From NCBI GenBank assembly GCA_015272395.1, contig JACYLQ010000001.1, positions 523,626 through 587,625 of the forward strand: a stretch of DNA of 64,000 nucleotides, given 5' to 3'. The position numbers and the translations under genes are program-made. Numbering within the stretch: the first letter of the stretch is position 1; every line of letters starts with the position of its first letter. Source of the stretch: Calothrix sp. C42_A2020_038 (lineage in GTDB: Bacteria; Cyanobacteriota; Cyanobacteriia; Cyanobacteriales; Nostocaceae). The notes below the pieces were generated by a model, which was given only the letters and a program-made list of their open reading frames with translations, was not told the DNA's origin and made no database searches. This document shows positions 52,289 to 62,056 of this stretch, one piece after another.

Positions 52289-54643
52289 ATGTCAATGCTA
52301 AGTCGCAGACAGCTGTTAATTTTCTTTGCTGGAAGCGCTGGTGCTGTAGTCGCAGACCAAGTTTTAAATGGTGTTGTTAGTTTTGCTGATGCCCAAACAG
52401 CACCTTTGACTTTCACACCCGTGCGCTTACCACATCCACTTCCTGCCTACACCGAAAGTCCAAGTTTCTTACCTACTGGAATTGGACAAGGACAAGTTCT
52501 CGGTGCTTCCGCAAATACTAGACTGGCTAGCTACACTGTCATAGATGACGTGGTTGTGCCACCAGAATATGAACGCTATGTAATTGTTGGTTGGGGTGAT
52601 AGAGTTTTTCCTGATCCCAATGAATATTTCGGCTACAACTGTGACTATACAGGATTCATCCCCATTGGTAGAACTAATGATGAAGGCTACTTGTGGGTAA
52701 ACCATGAATACGTTGGCTATCCACTTTCTTTTTTGGCGCCAGAAACACCTGCAGACTTAGCTACATTCCCTGATGCTTTCACACCTGTAATTGGACGTCC
52801 TTTACCAGCTACCAGAAATTTAGAAGTAGATGGTGAATTCCTATACAACTTAGGTGGTTCTATCGTTCGGATTTCTAAACGTAATCCACAACAGCGTTAC
52901 ACAGTAGTTAGAGACCAAAAAAACCGCCGCATTCACGGTCTTTCAGGTTTAGGAATTAACAGTCAGCGTACTGATGGCTATCAAAATATCACTTCTTGGG
53001 GTAGTCTGAGCTACCAAAGAGGTGACCAGAACTTCTTGATTGGTACTGGCCCGGCTGCAACTGATGTTTTCCCTCTCAGTTCAGATGGATTAGGTAACAG
53101 AATTATTGGTACTGGTTTCAACTGTTCTGGTGGTACAACTCCTTGGGGAACAATTTTAACCGCTGAAGAAAACTTCCAAGGCGCCGCAGTATTTTTTGTT
53201 GGTGTTACCGAATCTGTGAGACCAAATGGTACTCAAACAGGTTATACAGCTCCAACCGTAGGTAATACCTTTGGTTTGGTTGGTGAAAAATATGGCTGGA
53301 TGGTAGAAATTGACCCAGCAGAACCAGGTTTCCGTCCACGAAAACATAGCTGGTTAGGTCGTTTCCGTCATGAAAACATCGCGATGCGTGTAGAAAGCGG
53401 CAAGAAACTAGTTGCTTACATGGGAGATGACAGACGCGGTGGACATACCTGGAAGTTTGTAAGTACAGGTACAGTTGCTTCTCCAACCAATAAGAGCAAC
53501 AGCCAGTTGTTTGAAAATGGTATTCTTTATGTTGCTCGTTTCAATCCTGATGGTACAGGGCAGTGGATACCTTTAGTGTTAAACACTTCTACCAATCCCA
53601 TCCCACCAACTACATTGTCTTCTGTTGAGTTTGCTGCTTTAGGTTCAGCACAAGGTGATGGTCGTCTGCCACTACCAAGACGTAATGGTATTGCTGGTCA
53701 AACCACTGATGGTGGTAGATTCGATATCACTCGCACCAATGAAGCAACAACAATATCTGGCTACCAAAACAAGCGTTTATCTGATTTTTACACATCTCAA
53801 GGCGCTGTTCTTTGCGATGCCTTCTTGGCAGCAAACTTAGTTGGTGGTACTCCAACTGCGCGTCCAGAAGACCTCGAAGTTCACCCCCGCACCAAAGAAG
53901 TATTCATCGCTTATACCGACGGGGCGCCAGGTAGTGATGGATATCCCGACTCTCGTATTTTCCAAGTTGCTAAATTGAGTAATGCAGTTAATGATACTCA
54001 GCAATCTGGTGGAATCTACAAAATTATCGAAAATAGCTCTGATGGAACAGGTTTAACCTTCCGTTGGGAGAAATTTGCACAAGGTGGAGAAGCTGGTTCT
54101 AGAACTGGTGCAGGTTTTGCTAACGTAGACAACTTGGCATTTGACTTCCAAGCAAACGTCTGGGGTGTTACAGATATGTCTACTAGCACTCATAACGGTT
54201 TTGGTATTGGCGCCGCTGGCACACCCAGTACTATCAACCACACTGCTAGAGGAAACGTTTCCAGCTTTACTGGTGTATTTGGTAACAACTGGTTATTCTT
54301 TATTCCAACTAGCGGTCCTAATGCTGGAAAGGTAATACCTTTTGCATACGGTCCAGTACGTTGTGAGATTACAGGCCCAACTTTTGTTGATGACACACTC
54401 ATTGTTGCTGTACAGCACCCTGGTGAAGACTGTCCAATTAACGATGGCACTATTCTGAACCGTACCATCGAGATGCTGGATTTGAATGGTACAACCTTTA
54501 ACCAGACTCGTATTGTACCGCGCGGTAGTAGCTGGCCAAGCAACATTCCAGTTGCTGACGGTGGTAAAGGACAAACAACAGGTGTACCTCGTCCAGCTGT
54601 AATTGGTATTCGTCGCAAGAATTCTAGAGGCAGATTTATCTAA
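52289..54643 (+). CDS. phoX: PhoX-family alkaline phosphatase (DUF839)
   Basis: 784 aa. Tat-like signal SRRQLLIFFAGSAGAVVA followed by a PhoX/DUF839 propeller: GWGDRVFPDPNEYFGYNCDY, NDEGYLWVNHEYVGYPLS, CSGGTTPWGTILTAEENFQG and a late ARPEDLEVHPRTKEVFIAYT. PhoX enzymes are Ca/Fe-dependent phosphomonoesterases exported by Tat. Length is in the range of the family. Metal ligands are likely among NHE, EEN and PEDLE. Together with pstS it points to adaptation to low phosphate. Confidence 0.88.
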   Translation: MSMLSRRQLLIFFAGSAGAVVADQVLNGVVSFADAQTAPLTFTPVRLPHPLPAYTESPSFLPTGIGQGQVLGASANTRLASYTVIDDVVVPPEYERYVIVGWGDRVFPDPNEYFGYNCDYTGFIPIGRTNDEGYLWVNHEYVGYPLSFLAPETPADLATFPDAFTPVIGRPLPATRNLEVDGEFLYNLGGSIVRISKRNPQQRYTVVRDQKNRRIHGLSGLGINSQRTDGYQNITSWGSLSYQRGDQNFLIGTGPAATDVFPLSSDGLGNRIIGTGFNCSGGTTPWGTILTAEENFQGAAVFFVGVTESVRPNGTQTGYTAPTVGNTFGLVGEKYGWMVEIDPAEPGFRPRKHSWLGRFRHENIAMRVESGKKLVAYMGDDRRGGHTWKFVSTGTVASPTNKSNSQLFENGILYVARFNPDGTGQWIPLVLNTSTNPIPPTTLSSVEFAALGSAQGDGRLPLPRRNGIAGQTTDGGRFDITRTNEATTISGYQNKRLSDFYTSQGAVLCDAFLAANLVGGTPTARPEDLEVHPRTKEVFIAYTDGAPGSDGYPDSRIFQVAKLSNAVNDTQQSGGIYKIIENSSDGTGLTFRWEKFAQGGEAGSRTGAGFANVDNLAFDFQANVWGVTDMSTSTHNGFGIGAAGTPSTINHTARGNVSSFTGVFGNNWLFFIPTSGPNAGKVIPFAYGPVRCEITGPTFVDDTLIVAVQHPGEDCPINDGTILNRTIEMLDLNGTTFNQTRIVPRGSSWPSNIPVADGGKGQTTGVPRPAVIGIRRKNSRGRFI

Positions 54644-54653
54644 AGTTAAGAAT

Positions 54654-54734
54654 TTAGGAGTCGGGTGCGTGATGTCACTAAGTACTTAGCTTTTTTTAAA
54701 ACTTTTGTGACATCAATCACCCTACAACTCCTAA
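54654..54734. repeat. Long inverted repeat between phoX and the barrel protein gene
   Basis: Left arm TTAGGAGTCGGGTGCG then TGATGTCAC (54654-54678); right arm GTGACATCA then ATCACCCTACAACTCCTAA (54707-54734). The arms match over about 22 of 25-28 positions around a 28-nt loop containing TTTTTTT. It may be a bidirectional terminator or a small mobile repeat. Confidence 0.6.
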
Positions 54735-54771
54735 CTCCTAACTCATAACTTATTACTTCCCCTTCATCACC

Positions 54772-57700
54772 ATGAATAAATTTACCCAACTCGCATATCT
54801 GAGTTTCTTATGGGTAGTAGCTTTTGCGGCATCAGCTTCTGCTCAAGAGGCGCCCAGAGTTTCACCTAATTTTGAAATTCGCTACACCACAGAAGGTGCT
54901 GGTTTTGAATCTAATGCTAGCGTTGAAGCGCTTATACCTATATTCCAAACCCCAGGTGAAAATGCTACTTTCCTTCAAGGAAAGTTATTTTTAGATAACG
55001 ATTCCCAAATGGGAGGAAACGTACTACTTGGACATCGTATTTACAACGAAGGTAGCGGTAGAGTTACAGGTGGTTACGTATCTTTAGACGCGCGCGATAC
55101 AGGTTCAAGCTACTTTAAACAGCTTGGTTTCGGTTTTGAATCTTTAGGTAATTGGGATTTGCGGATTAACGGTTATCTTCCTTTGGGTGATACCCGTAAT
55201 CAAGTTGGGCAATTTTTCTTTGGCAGTCCTTTCTTCCAAGGAAATAATATTTTCCTTCAGCAAGCACATTTATTTGAAGTTGCTTTACATGGTGTTGATG
55301 CTGAAATTGGTACAAGCTTGACCAAAATTGGTAGCGGTGACTTACGCGGTTACGCTGGTTTGTACTATTTAGGCAATGACAATAAAGAAGCCTTTGGTTG
55401 GAAAGCTAGAGTGGAGGCACGTCCATCTAAGTTTTTATCTGTAGGCGCCTCATTACAAAACGATTCACTCTTCGACACCAGAGCAGTCTTGACCGTTGGT
55501 TTGAGCTTTCCAGGCAGCGGCGAAACGAAGAGCAACGGCGACGCAGAAAAACCCAGCAATTTTGCTCGCATGGGTGAATTTGTTCAACGTCAACCAGTTA
55601 TACCTGTAGTTGGAGACTCATTTGTTACTTCTCCTGCACTTATTAACCCTGTAACCGGACAAGCTTGGAGCTTTGTTCACGTTGGTACGGGTAATAGTAA
55701 CGGTACTTTTGAGTCACCTTTCAGCTTTAATCAAATTCAGCAAGCAGTTAACGAAGCAGCAAGAACTAATTCTGTTGTTTACATCCGTGGTAACGCGACT
55801 GCGATTGTTCCTGCTTTCACACTTCCTACTGGAGTTCAAGTTATTACTAATGCTCCTGAAAGGTTTATCAACACCGCTCAAGCAGGCAGCGTTAAGTTAC
55901 CTTTCTCTGGTTCTGGTGTTCTACCAAAGCTTGGTGGTGCAGTAATTCTTTCCAACAATACTACTCTGAGTGGATTTGATATTAACGCTCAAAGTGGCGC
56001 CAGTGTTCGCGGTACAAATATTAGCAATGTAACAATTACTAATAACAGTATTCAAGGCACTACTCTTGCTGGAACGTCTACTACTCAAGGAGAAGCAATT
56101 CTCTTATCACAAGTAACAGGTAACGTTGATATCAGCAACAATACCATCAACAGAAATGCTGGTAATGCTGTCTCGCTCAATAATACCTCTGGAAATGTCA
56201 ACTTAAGAGTTACAAGTAACAGAATTACTGATAACTTCAACTCCATTGGTGTTAATTTGGCAGGAACTGCTACAGGTACAGCAGAAATTAGCAGCAACAC
56301 TATTTCTAACTCTGGTATCGGTGTAGATGTTAGCTTAAGTGGCAACGCTAACTTGAGTCGCTTAAATATTGCCAATAACACCATCACTGCTCCTAACAGC
56401 GATAATCCTTTAGGAGGAATTAAATTTACAGCTTTTGATAATGCTTCCGCAGGAAATGTTAACGTTACTGGAAACACCATCCGCAACACAAGCAATGATG
56501 GTATTGGTTTTAAACTGAATGGCAACACAACAGCTCAAATCAATATTGCTAATAACAGAATTGAAAACGTTAAGGGTAGCGATGCCTATTTCTTAGGTGG
56601 TAGCGAATTTTCTGATGGTATTGATGTACAGTTATTCGATAACGCTAGTGCTGGAATCAGCATTACTGGTAACACTGTCAATAATACAACAGGACGCGGT
56701 ATCAGTACCTCAAACTACAGCAACGCAGCTAACTTAAGACTCGATATCACAGGTAATACTGTTAGCAACACTGAATACCAAGGTATTGGTTTTGAGCTGG
56801 GTGGAAGAACAACAGCTCAAGTTAATATTGCTAATAACAAAATTGAAAACGTTAAGGGTAGTAGTGCCTTTGATGTAGAAGAAACTGAATACGCTGATGG
56901 TATTAGTGTCGAGTTATTTAATAATGCGAATAGCACAATTAGCATTACGGGTAACACTGTCAATAATACAGCAGGACGTGGTATCGGCGCCTCGAACTAC
57001 GGTAACGCAGCTAACCTAAGACTGGACATCACTAATAATACTGTTAGCAACAATAAATACGAAGGTATCAGCTTTGATAACTCTAATGGTAGTGGTAACG
57101 TTAATATCAACAACAATACCATTAACAAAAATGCTAGCACTGCTGTCTTAGTGAACAATGCCTCTGGAACTGTTAACTTACAAGTTACAGGTAACAGAAT
57201 TACCGATAACTTCAATTCCATTGGTGTTAATTTTGCAGGAAATTCTGCGGGTATAGCAGAAATTGCCAGAAATACCATTTCCAACTCTGGTATTGGTGTA
57301 GACGTTACCTTAAGTGACAACGCTAACTTTACTAGATTTAATATTAGCGACAACGCCATTACCGCTTCTAACAGCGATAATCCTTTAGGTGGTATTAAAT
57401 TTACCACTTTTGACAGTGCGAACGCAACTGTTAACGTTACCGGAAATACCATCCGCAACACAAGCAACGATGGTATTGGTTTTGAACTAAACGGCAACAC
57501 AAGAACCCAAATCAATATCCTGAACAATAGAATTGAAAATGTTAAGGGTAGTGATGCCTATTTCTTAGGCGGCGCCGCATTTGCTGATGGTATTGATATA
57601 CAATTATTCGATACTGCTAGTGCTGGAATTACCATCACAGGTAACACTGTTGATAACACAACAGGACGTGGTATTAGCACCTCGAACTATGGCAATGCAG

Positions 57701-58041
57701 CAAACTTAAGACTCGATATCAGAAATAATACTGTTAGCAATACTGGATACGCAGGTATTGGTGTTGATAACTTTGACGGTAACATGAATGCCAACATCAC
57801 TAGCAACACTATCAGAAATGTTGCTGCTGGTGAAAACGCAATTCAAGTTGAGAGCGCTCAATCTTCCCGGATGTGTGTTGCTATCGACAGCAATGGAATT
57901 ACTTCTGCTCCTGGTGGTTCGCGCTTAACAGCTAATGCAGCCACACTTGAAGTTGTTAACGCCACTACCCTTTCAACTCGCAATGGTGGAGCTACTTTCT
58001 CTACCACAGGAACAACAAACCGTACTACTCCCTGTCCATAA
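54772..58041 (+). CDS. Outer-membrane barrel plus parallel beta-helix protein with internal repeats (inverse-autotransporter-like)
   Basis: 1089 aa. Signal peptide LSFLWVVAFAASASAQ. Residues 25-260 form amphipathic strands with LFLDNDSQMGGNVLLGHRIY and FKQLGFGFESLGNWDLRING, similar to the inverse-autotransporter beta domain. From about 300 it is a right-handed beta-helix of Asn-rich turns (ITGNTV, ISNNTI, ITNNSI). A module with NRIENVKGSDAYFLGG, DGIDVQLFDNA and ISITGNTVNNTTGRGI occurs three times. The passenger is probably surface exposed; binding or enzymatic role unknown. It is followed by a terminator. Confidence 0.8.
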   Translation: MNKFTQLAYLSFLWVVAFAASASAQEAPRVSPNFEIRYTTEGAGFESNASVEALIPIFQTPGENATFLQGKLFLDNDSQMGGNVLLGHRIYNEGSGRVTGGYVSLDARDTGSSYFKQLGFGFESLGNWDLRINGYLPLGDTRNQVGQFFFGSPFFQGNNIFLQQAHLFEVALHGVDAEIGTSLTKIGSGDLRGYAGLYYLGNDNKEAFGWKARVEARPSKFLSVGASLQNDSLFDTRAVLTVGLSFPGSGETKSNGDAEKPSNFARMGEFVQRQPVIPVVGDSFVTSPALINPVTGQAWSFVHVGTGNSNGTFESPFSFNQIQQAVNEAARTNSVVYIRGNATAIVPAFTLPTGVQVITNAPERFINTAQAGSVKLPFSGSGVLPKLGGAVILSNNTTLSGFDINAQSGASVRGTNISNVTITNNSIQGTTLAGTSTTQGEAILLSQVTGNVDISNNTINRNAGNAVSLNNTSGNVNLRVTSNRITDNFNSIGVNLAGTATGTAEISSNTISNSGIGVDVSLSGNANLSRLNIANNTITAPNSDNPLGGIKFTAFDNASAGNVNVTGNTIRNTSNDGIGFKLNGNTTAQINIANNRIENVKGSDAYFLGGSEFSDGIDVQLFDNASAGISITGNTVNNTTGRGISTSNYSNAANLRLDITGNTVSNTEYQGIGFELGGRTTAQVNIANNKIENVKGSSAFDVEETEYADGISVELFNNANSTISITGNTVNNTAGRGIGASNYGNAANLRLDITNNTVSNNKYEGISFDNSNGSGNVNINNNTINKNASTAVLVNNASGTVNLQVTGNRITDNFNSIGVNFAGNSAGIAEIARNTISNSGIGVDVTLSDNANFTRFNISDNAITASNSDNPLGGIKFTTFDSANATVNVTGNTIRNTSNDGIGFELNGNTRTQINILNNRIENVKGSDAYFLGGAAFADGIDIQLFDTASAGITITGNTVDNTTGRGISTSNYGNAANLRLDIRNNTVSNTGYAGIGVDNFDGNMNANITSNTIRNVAAGENAIQVESAQSSRMCVAIDSNGITSAPGGSRLTANAATLEVVNATTLSTRNGGATFSTTGTTNRTTPCP

Positions 58042-58113
58042 TTATTATTTTGTCCGGACACAGCTAACAGCTTGACGGATACAAGATAATAGATGCACCC
58101 TGATTTACCTTTG

Positions 58114-58147
58114 ACCCCAGTTACTTGTTAGCTGGGGTTTTATTTTG
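58114..58147 (+). terminator. Rho-independent terminator after the beta-helix gene
   Basis: Stem ACCCCAG (58114-58120) / CTGGGGT (58132-58138), 11-nt loop, then TTTATTTT. It lies 73 bp after the stop codon. The rest of the gap to 58423 holds nothing I can assign. Confidence 0.8.
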
Positions 58148-58423
58148 GTAAAGACGTTCTTTTTGAGGACAGCAAGGATTGGATAGAGGGCACACATAAG
58201 ATTTATTGATTAGTTTAAAAAAGCATCATCTTAATATCGCAAAAGTGTCCAAAAAATTGTCAATTGATTTGCAGAAATTGTCGGATATTTTAAGAGAAGA
58301 ACAAATCACGTAATAGCTGAGGGAATTAATAATTTTGTTTCCACTCCGTAAGCGGATGTATCATCAACCCATATACCACGTTGAACAATAAATACAGAGT
58401 TTGATTTATTTCCACCGACTTAC
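58148..58423. other. Intergenic, nothing assigned
   Basis: Convergent gap between the beta-helix gene terminator and the P-type ATPase stop. AT-rich; no frame or repeat recognised. Confidence 0.35.
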
Positions 58424-60658
58424 TTACGAATTAATTTTATTGGGAACTTGCATCATTCCTCCCAAGGGGCGTAATCCATTTAATTCTGCCAAAATTGTAA
58501 ACCCACTATTAATCAATACCACCATGATCGGGTCTAAACTGAGAAGTACACCTGCTAATACAACACCAACATTAGGAACAGCAACCAAAGCAATATTCTG
58601 ATACACAATATCCATCGTTTTTTTGGCGATCGCAATGGCTAGTAGCAATTCATTTAAATCGTTATTCATCATAACTATATCTGCGGTCTGGCGGGCAGTT
58701 TGACTACCTTCAGCTAAGGACACAGAAACATCTGCAAAAGCTAGACCTGCGGCATCATTTAGACCATCACCTACATAAGCTATGGTTCTATCTGCTGCAT
58801 CTAACTTGCGTAGTACCTCAACTTTTTTTTCGGGAAATACCTCTGCATAAGTTCGAGAAGGAGAAATTCCTACCTCCCTAGCTACGGTGTTAGCAGCTTT
58901 GGCATTATCTCCAGTCAGCATATAAGACTGGATATGCTGTTGTTTGAGAGCAGAAATCATGCCCTTACTTTCAGAACGAATAGGATTACTTAAAGAAATC
59001 ACACCTAAAAGTTGCCCATCACGCGCAAGGTAGACATAAGTATGACCACTGTTTTTTAACTCTGGATATTGGCGGCGAATTTGCTTAATATCAACACCTT
59101 CTTTACGCAGAAACTTTTTACTTCCTAGTAAGATTATTTGTCCATTAAGTTGGGCAATTACGCCTTTACCAATTTTGTAATCCCAAGATTCCCATTCCAT
59201 CTGAGTAAGTACACCTTGTTTTTCGGCAAAACTAACAATGGCTTGGGCAGAGGGATGGCTTAAGCCCTGTTCGATAGCCGCAGCTAACCTGAGAACTTCT
59301 GAGGATGTGACTTGTTCATTGATGGTTTTAATATCTACCACTTCAGCGTGAATTTGGGTAAGTGTACCAGTTTTATCAAACACAACCGTATCCACACGCG
59401 CCAACATTTCTAAGGCTCTACCACTACGGATATATACTCCATGACGAGCAGCGTAATCAATGGCAGACAATATAGCTGTAGACGAGGAAATGCGAATACC
59501 CGTAGCAAAGTCTAACTGAAGTAGGGCAAGTGACCGCTCAAAGTTATTAGTATAGGCGAATACAAAACTACTTAAAGCTAAAATTGGCACAGTTGTTAAA
59601 TCGGCAACGTCTTCGGCAAAGTCAGCCACCCTGGTATCTTGCACGGGAGCTTGTTTAACTAAATCTAGGAGTTTACCAAGTTTGGTATTTTCTCCTGTTT
59701 TTTGTGCCAGGACAGTTAGTTTTCCTTCGACTACTGAAGTAGAGGCGTAAACTTGTTGTCCAACTCGACGCACCACCACTTTTGATGCTCCTGTGAGTTT
59801 CGCTTCGTCTATAATTGCTTTGCCCTTAATAACGACACCATCTACAGGAATTCTCTCACCAGGATAGACAATGACATGTTCGCCAATTTCCACATCTTTG
59901 ATTAAGACTCGCTGTTGTTTACCTGCTCGTTTGACGTGAGTGTAGCGTTCTTGTAATCTCAAATTAATTGCTTGATAGTCAATATGACTGGCTGTTCTGT
60001 CACGTAATATCTTACCCAATCCATCCAAGCTTAAAGCTAAAGATGGAGCAATGAAGAATCCCTCCATGACATGGAGTATTGTCCATAAAGATTCGAGAAT
60101 ATCTACAGTTAATTTTTTTTCTTCCTTGATTTCATCTACAGTGCTTTTAAACAGAGGAATAGCCGCAATAAGAATTAGTCCCCCTACCAAAACAGCTGAG
60201 GGTATTTCTAAGACAGTCGTTATAATTGCCGCACCAAGACTAAGCACAGGTAATCCTAGCGGCTTGAAAGATTCTACATCCTGTTCTATTGTGAGTTCAG
60301 GTATTTTGGGTGGTAGTGGTAAATCCTTTCTTATCGCCTGCTTTATGGCTGCTGTAAGTTCTGCTTGCACTTCAAAACAGGTGATCTGGTCGGGTGCATA
60401 ATGAACAATTAGGCAACTAATAATCGGGTTAACTCGAATACGAAATATAGGAGTTGCAGTTTTGAGTGTCCATTGTAATTTGTCAGTAAATTCTTGGTCA
60501 AATCTTAATCGAGGAATCCGAAATCTCATGCGTCCAGTTGTAGCATGGACTACTTGAAAACATACCTCAGATACTGGTTTCACTGCAACAGCTTGTAGTT
60601 CTGACATATAGCTTGGTTGTTTGTAATCAGGAAAGAGGGCAGTGATCTGAAAAGTCAA
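58424..60658 (-). CDS. P1B-like metal-transporting P-type ATPase, CPx motif replaced
   Basis: 744 aa. A degenerate HMA-like domain (about 30-115, TGRMRFRIPRLRFD), membrane helices, the A-domain with KLTGASKVV (TGE-like), the phosphorylation motif VFDKTGTLTQ near residue 427, HPSAQAI (the HP locus of P1B ATPases), GDNAKAANTVA and GDGLNDAAGL near 631. The transmembrane metal site that is normally CPC or SPC reads LDFATGIRIS. So the transported ion cannot be assigned from the motif. A second ATPase of the same type lies 1.4 kb away. A start at 60607 is possible. Confidence 0.85.
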   Translation of the reverse strand: MTFQITALFPDYKQPSYMSELQAVAVKPVSEVCFQVVHATTGRMRFRIPRLRFDQEFTDKLQWTLKTATPIFRIRVNPIISCLIVHYAPDQITCFEVQAELTAAIKQAIRKDLPLPPKIPELTIEQDVESFKPLGLPVLSLGAAIITTVLEIPSAVLVGGLILIAAIPLFKSTVDEIKEEKKLTVDILESLWTILHVMEGFFIAPSLALSLDGLGKILRDRTASHIDYQAINLRLQERYTHVKRAGKQQRVLIKDVEIGEHVIVYPGERIPVDGVVIKGKAIIDEAKLTGASKVVVRRVGQQVYASTSVVEGKLTVLAQKTGENTKLGKLLDLVKQAPVQDTRVADFAEDVADLTTVPILALSSFVFAYTNNFERSLALLQLDFATGIRISSSTAILSAIDYAARHGVYIRSGRALEMLARVDTVVFDKTGTLTQIHAEVVDIKTINEQVTSSEVLRLAAAIEQGLSHPSAQAIVSFAEKQGVLTQMEWESWDYKIGKGVIAQLNGQIILLGSKKFLRKEGVDIKQIRRQYPELKNSGHTYVYLARDGQLLGVISLSNPIRSESKGMISALKQQHIQSYMLTGDNAKAANTVAREVGISPSRTYAEVFPEKKVEVLRKLDAADRTIAYVGDGLNDAAGLAFADVSVSLAEGSQTARQTADIVMMNNDLNELLLAIAIAKKTMDIVYQNIALVAVPNVGVVLAGVLLSLDPIMVVLINSGFTILAELNGLRPLGGMMQVPNKINS

Positions 60659-61257
60659 CTATATTAATTTAAGCATCGAAGTTCAAAGATATAGACAAAT
60701 TAATTGATGACATATTGTAGTATTTTTAACCTCAATTTAATTGAACGAATTCACGAAAAATTGGTATTGTACTTTGAATCATAAGAATAAATTATATAAA
60801 AAATAGAAAAAATTTGTTATTTGTTCTAAGTACCAAAATTGAAATTAGAAAAAATTGAAATTAGAAATTTATGGTTGACAAAGATCAATTCCAGTGGTAT
60901 TTTAAACGAAGTATTGATAAAGCATAAATAATCAAGGGTTTTTAGTAAATACTTTAGTCCAAAATTAAGGGCTTTAGCCTTTAACAGGAGCCGACTAATA
61001 GTATTTTACATTGCTTATAGTTAAGCTTGCTAAAAAAATCTTTTCGTGAGGGCTAAGAAGCAAGGGGAGAGTTACAAACTAACCCTCTTACTCTGACAAA
61101 ATAGGTTGATAAGTCTTTTGTACCAATCAATTCTGCGTTTTTAATATCCACTGTACTTTTTTGGGGTAACTCAATTAAGGTGAATGTTTTTTGAGTGCAA
61201 AATTGGCAGAGGTTAAAGGAATAACGAAATTAACGAAATCTAGCTAGGAGGTGAATC
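60659..61257. other. Intergenic, promoter region
   Basis: 600 bp, very AT-rich at 60770-60870. No gene visible. It ends with a near-perfect Shine-Dalgarno, AGGAGGTGA, four bases from the ATG at 61258. Confidence 0.4.
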
Positions 61258-61506
61258 ATGGGTTTCTGTGAAATCGTAATCTTAGAAGTCGCTGTAGTTG
61301 AAGCAGCAATTGGGTTTATTTGCGAACACGCTTTATTAGAAAAGTTTGTAGAACCCTTAATTCCGGTTGTGGGCATGGCTGCAAAGATAGCATTTGATAC
61401 AGCAATTGAAACATCAGTGGAATTAATAACCGAAAAAGCTGTTGAAGGTTTGATAGAATGGGGAACTCAAGTTTTTAACCCTGCTTTACCTAGCTCTGAA
61501 AATTAA
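61258..61506 (+). CDS. Small amphipathic protein of unknown function
   Basis: 82 aa, rich in Ala, Val and Glu, with hydrophobic helices EIVILEVAVVEAAIGFIC and LIPVVGMAAKIAF. The strong Shine-Dalgarno supports translation. No family recognised. It sits between two metal ATPase genes; similar short proteins sometimes accompany these, but no function can be given. Confidence 0.6.
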   Translation: MGFCEIVILEVAVVEAAIGFICEHALLEKFVEPLIPVVGMAAKIAFDTAIETSVELITEKAVEGLIEWGTQVFNPALPSSEN

Positions 61507-61534
61507 TTACCCAACTGATGTAAGCATATAAATA

Positions 61535-61559
61535 CCCTGACTTCTTAAAGAAGCCGGGG
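61535..61559. mobile_element. Right-end hairpin of an IS200/IS605-type element
   Basis: CCCTGACTTCTT (61535-61546) pairs with AAGAAGCCGGGG (61548-61559) in an imperfect stem. This hairpin is typical of the right end of cyanobacterial IS605-family elements and lies about 80 bp beyond the tnpB 3' end, as expected. Confidence 0.6.
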
Positions 61560-61636
61560 TAATGTGGATATCATAGATACATTTGTAAGTTTATTGACTC
61601 AGTTGACCCTCCCCTGGAATCGGCGCCGAGGGGATT

Positions 61637-61864
61637 CTAAGAAGTTATTCCAAAGCGGGATAAATCCTCGCTTCTCCACTTCTCCAATTTAAGAAGATTA
61701 ATTCTTCTAGGCTGGATCAATGCAACCCTAGACACTCCGGTAAAACCATTGTGCTTACTTTTTCTACCAATATTTAGCGAACCATTCAGATCACTACTAA
61801 CCAAATGTCCATCTTTTATTCTGTACAATCCACGCTTAATCCGTTTACCACTCCAAACTACCAT
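61637..61864 (-). pseudogene. TnpB (IS200/IS605 OrfB) C-terminal relic
   Basis: 75 aa: KRIKRGLYRIKDGHLVSSDLNGSLNIGRKSK-like end, in which the third RuvC Asp (SDLNGSLNI) is kept, but the rest of the RuvC and zinc-finger regions is missing. Only the last part of an approximately 400-aa protein remains, so the element is dead. Confidence 0.8.
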
Positions 61865-61879
61865 GATGATTTTTATGAA

Positions 61880-62035
61880 TTAAGATGCTGCTGCGGAAAA
61901 ACACATTGCGGTCAAAATCAAAAAGGGAACCGTAGGTAAAAGCGGAACGAAAATTCCAATAATGCCTACAACTAAACTTACAACCCCAATGGTGATTAAT
62001 ACTGCTCTACGCGCCCAATTTAATACTATAGTCAT
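61880..62035 (-). pseudogene. DUF454/YbaN-type small membrane protein, probably truncated
   Basis: 51 aa: a hydrophobic helix VLITIGVVSLVVGIIGIF followed by VPLLPTVPFLILTAMCF, the signature start of DUF454. Full members have about 110-130 residues, so the C-terminal half is missing; the cut is close to the TnpB relic and may result from the IS insertion. It starts 22 bp after the ATPase stop. Confidence 0.7.
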
Positions 62036-62056
62036 TGAACTACTCCTTGAATAAAT

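Noticed and set aside
56085..57527. Minus-strand frames opposite the beta-helix gene
   Set aside because: Leu/Pro-rich translations repeat with the repeats of the sense gene. They are antisense shadows of its Asn/Thr-rich codons.
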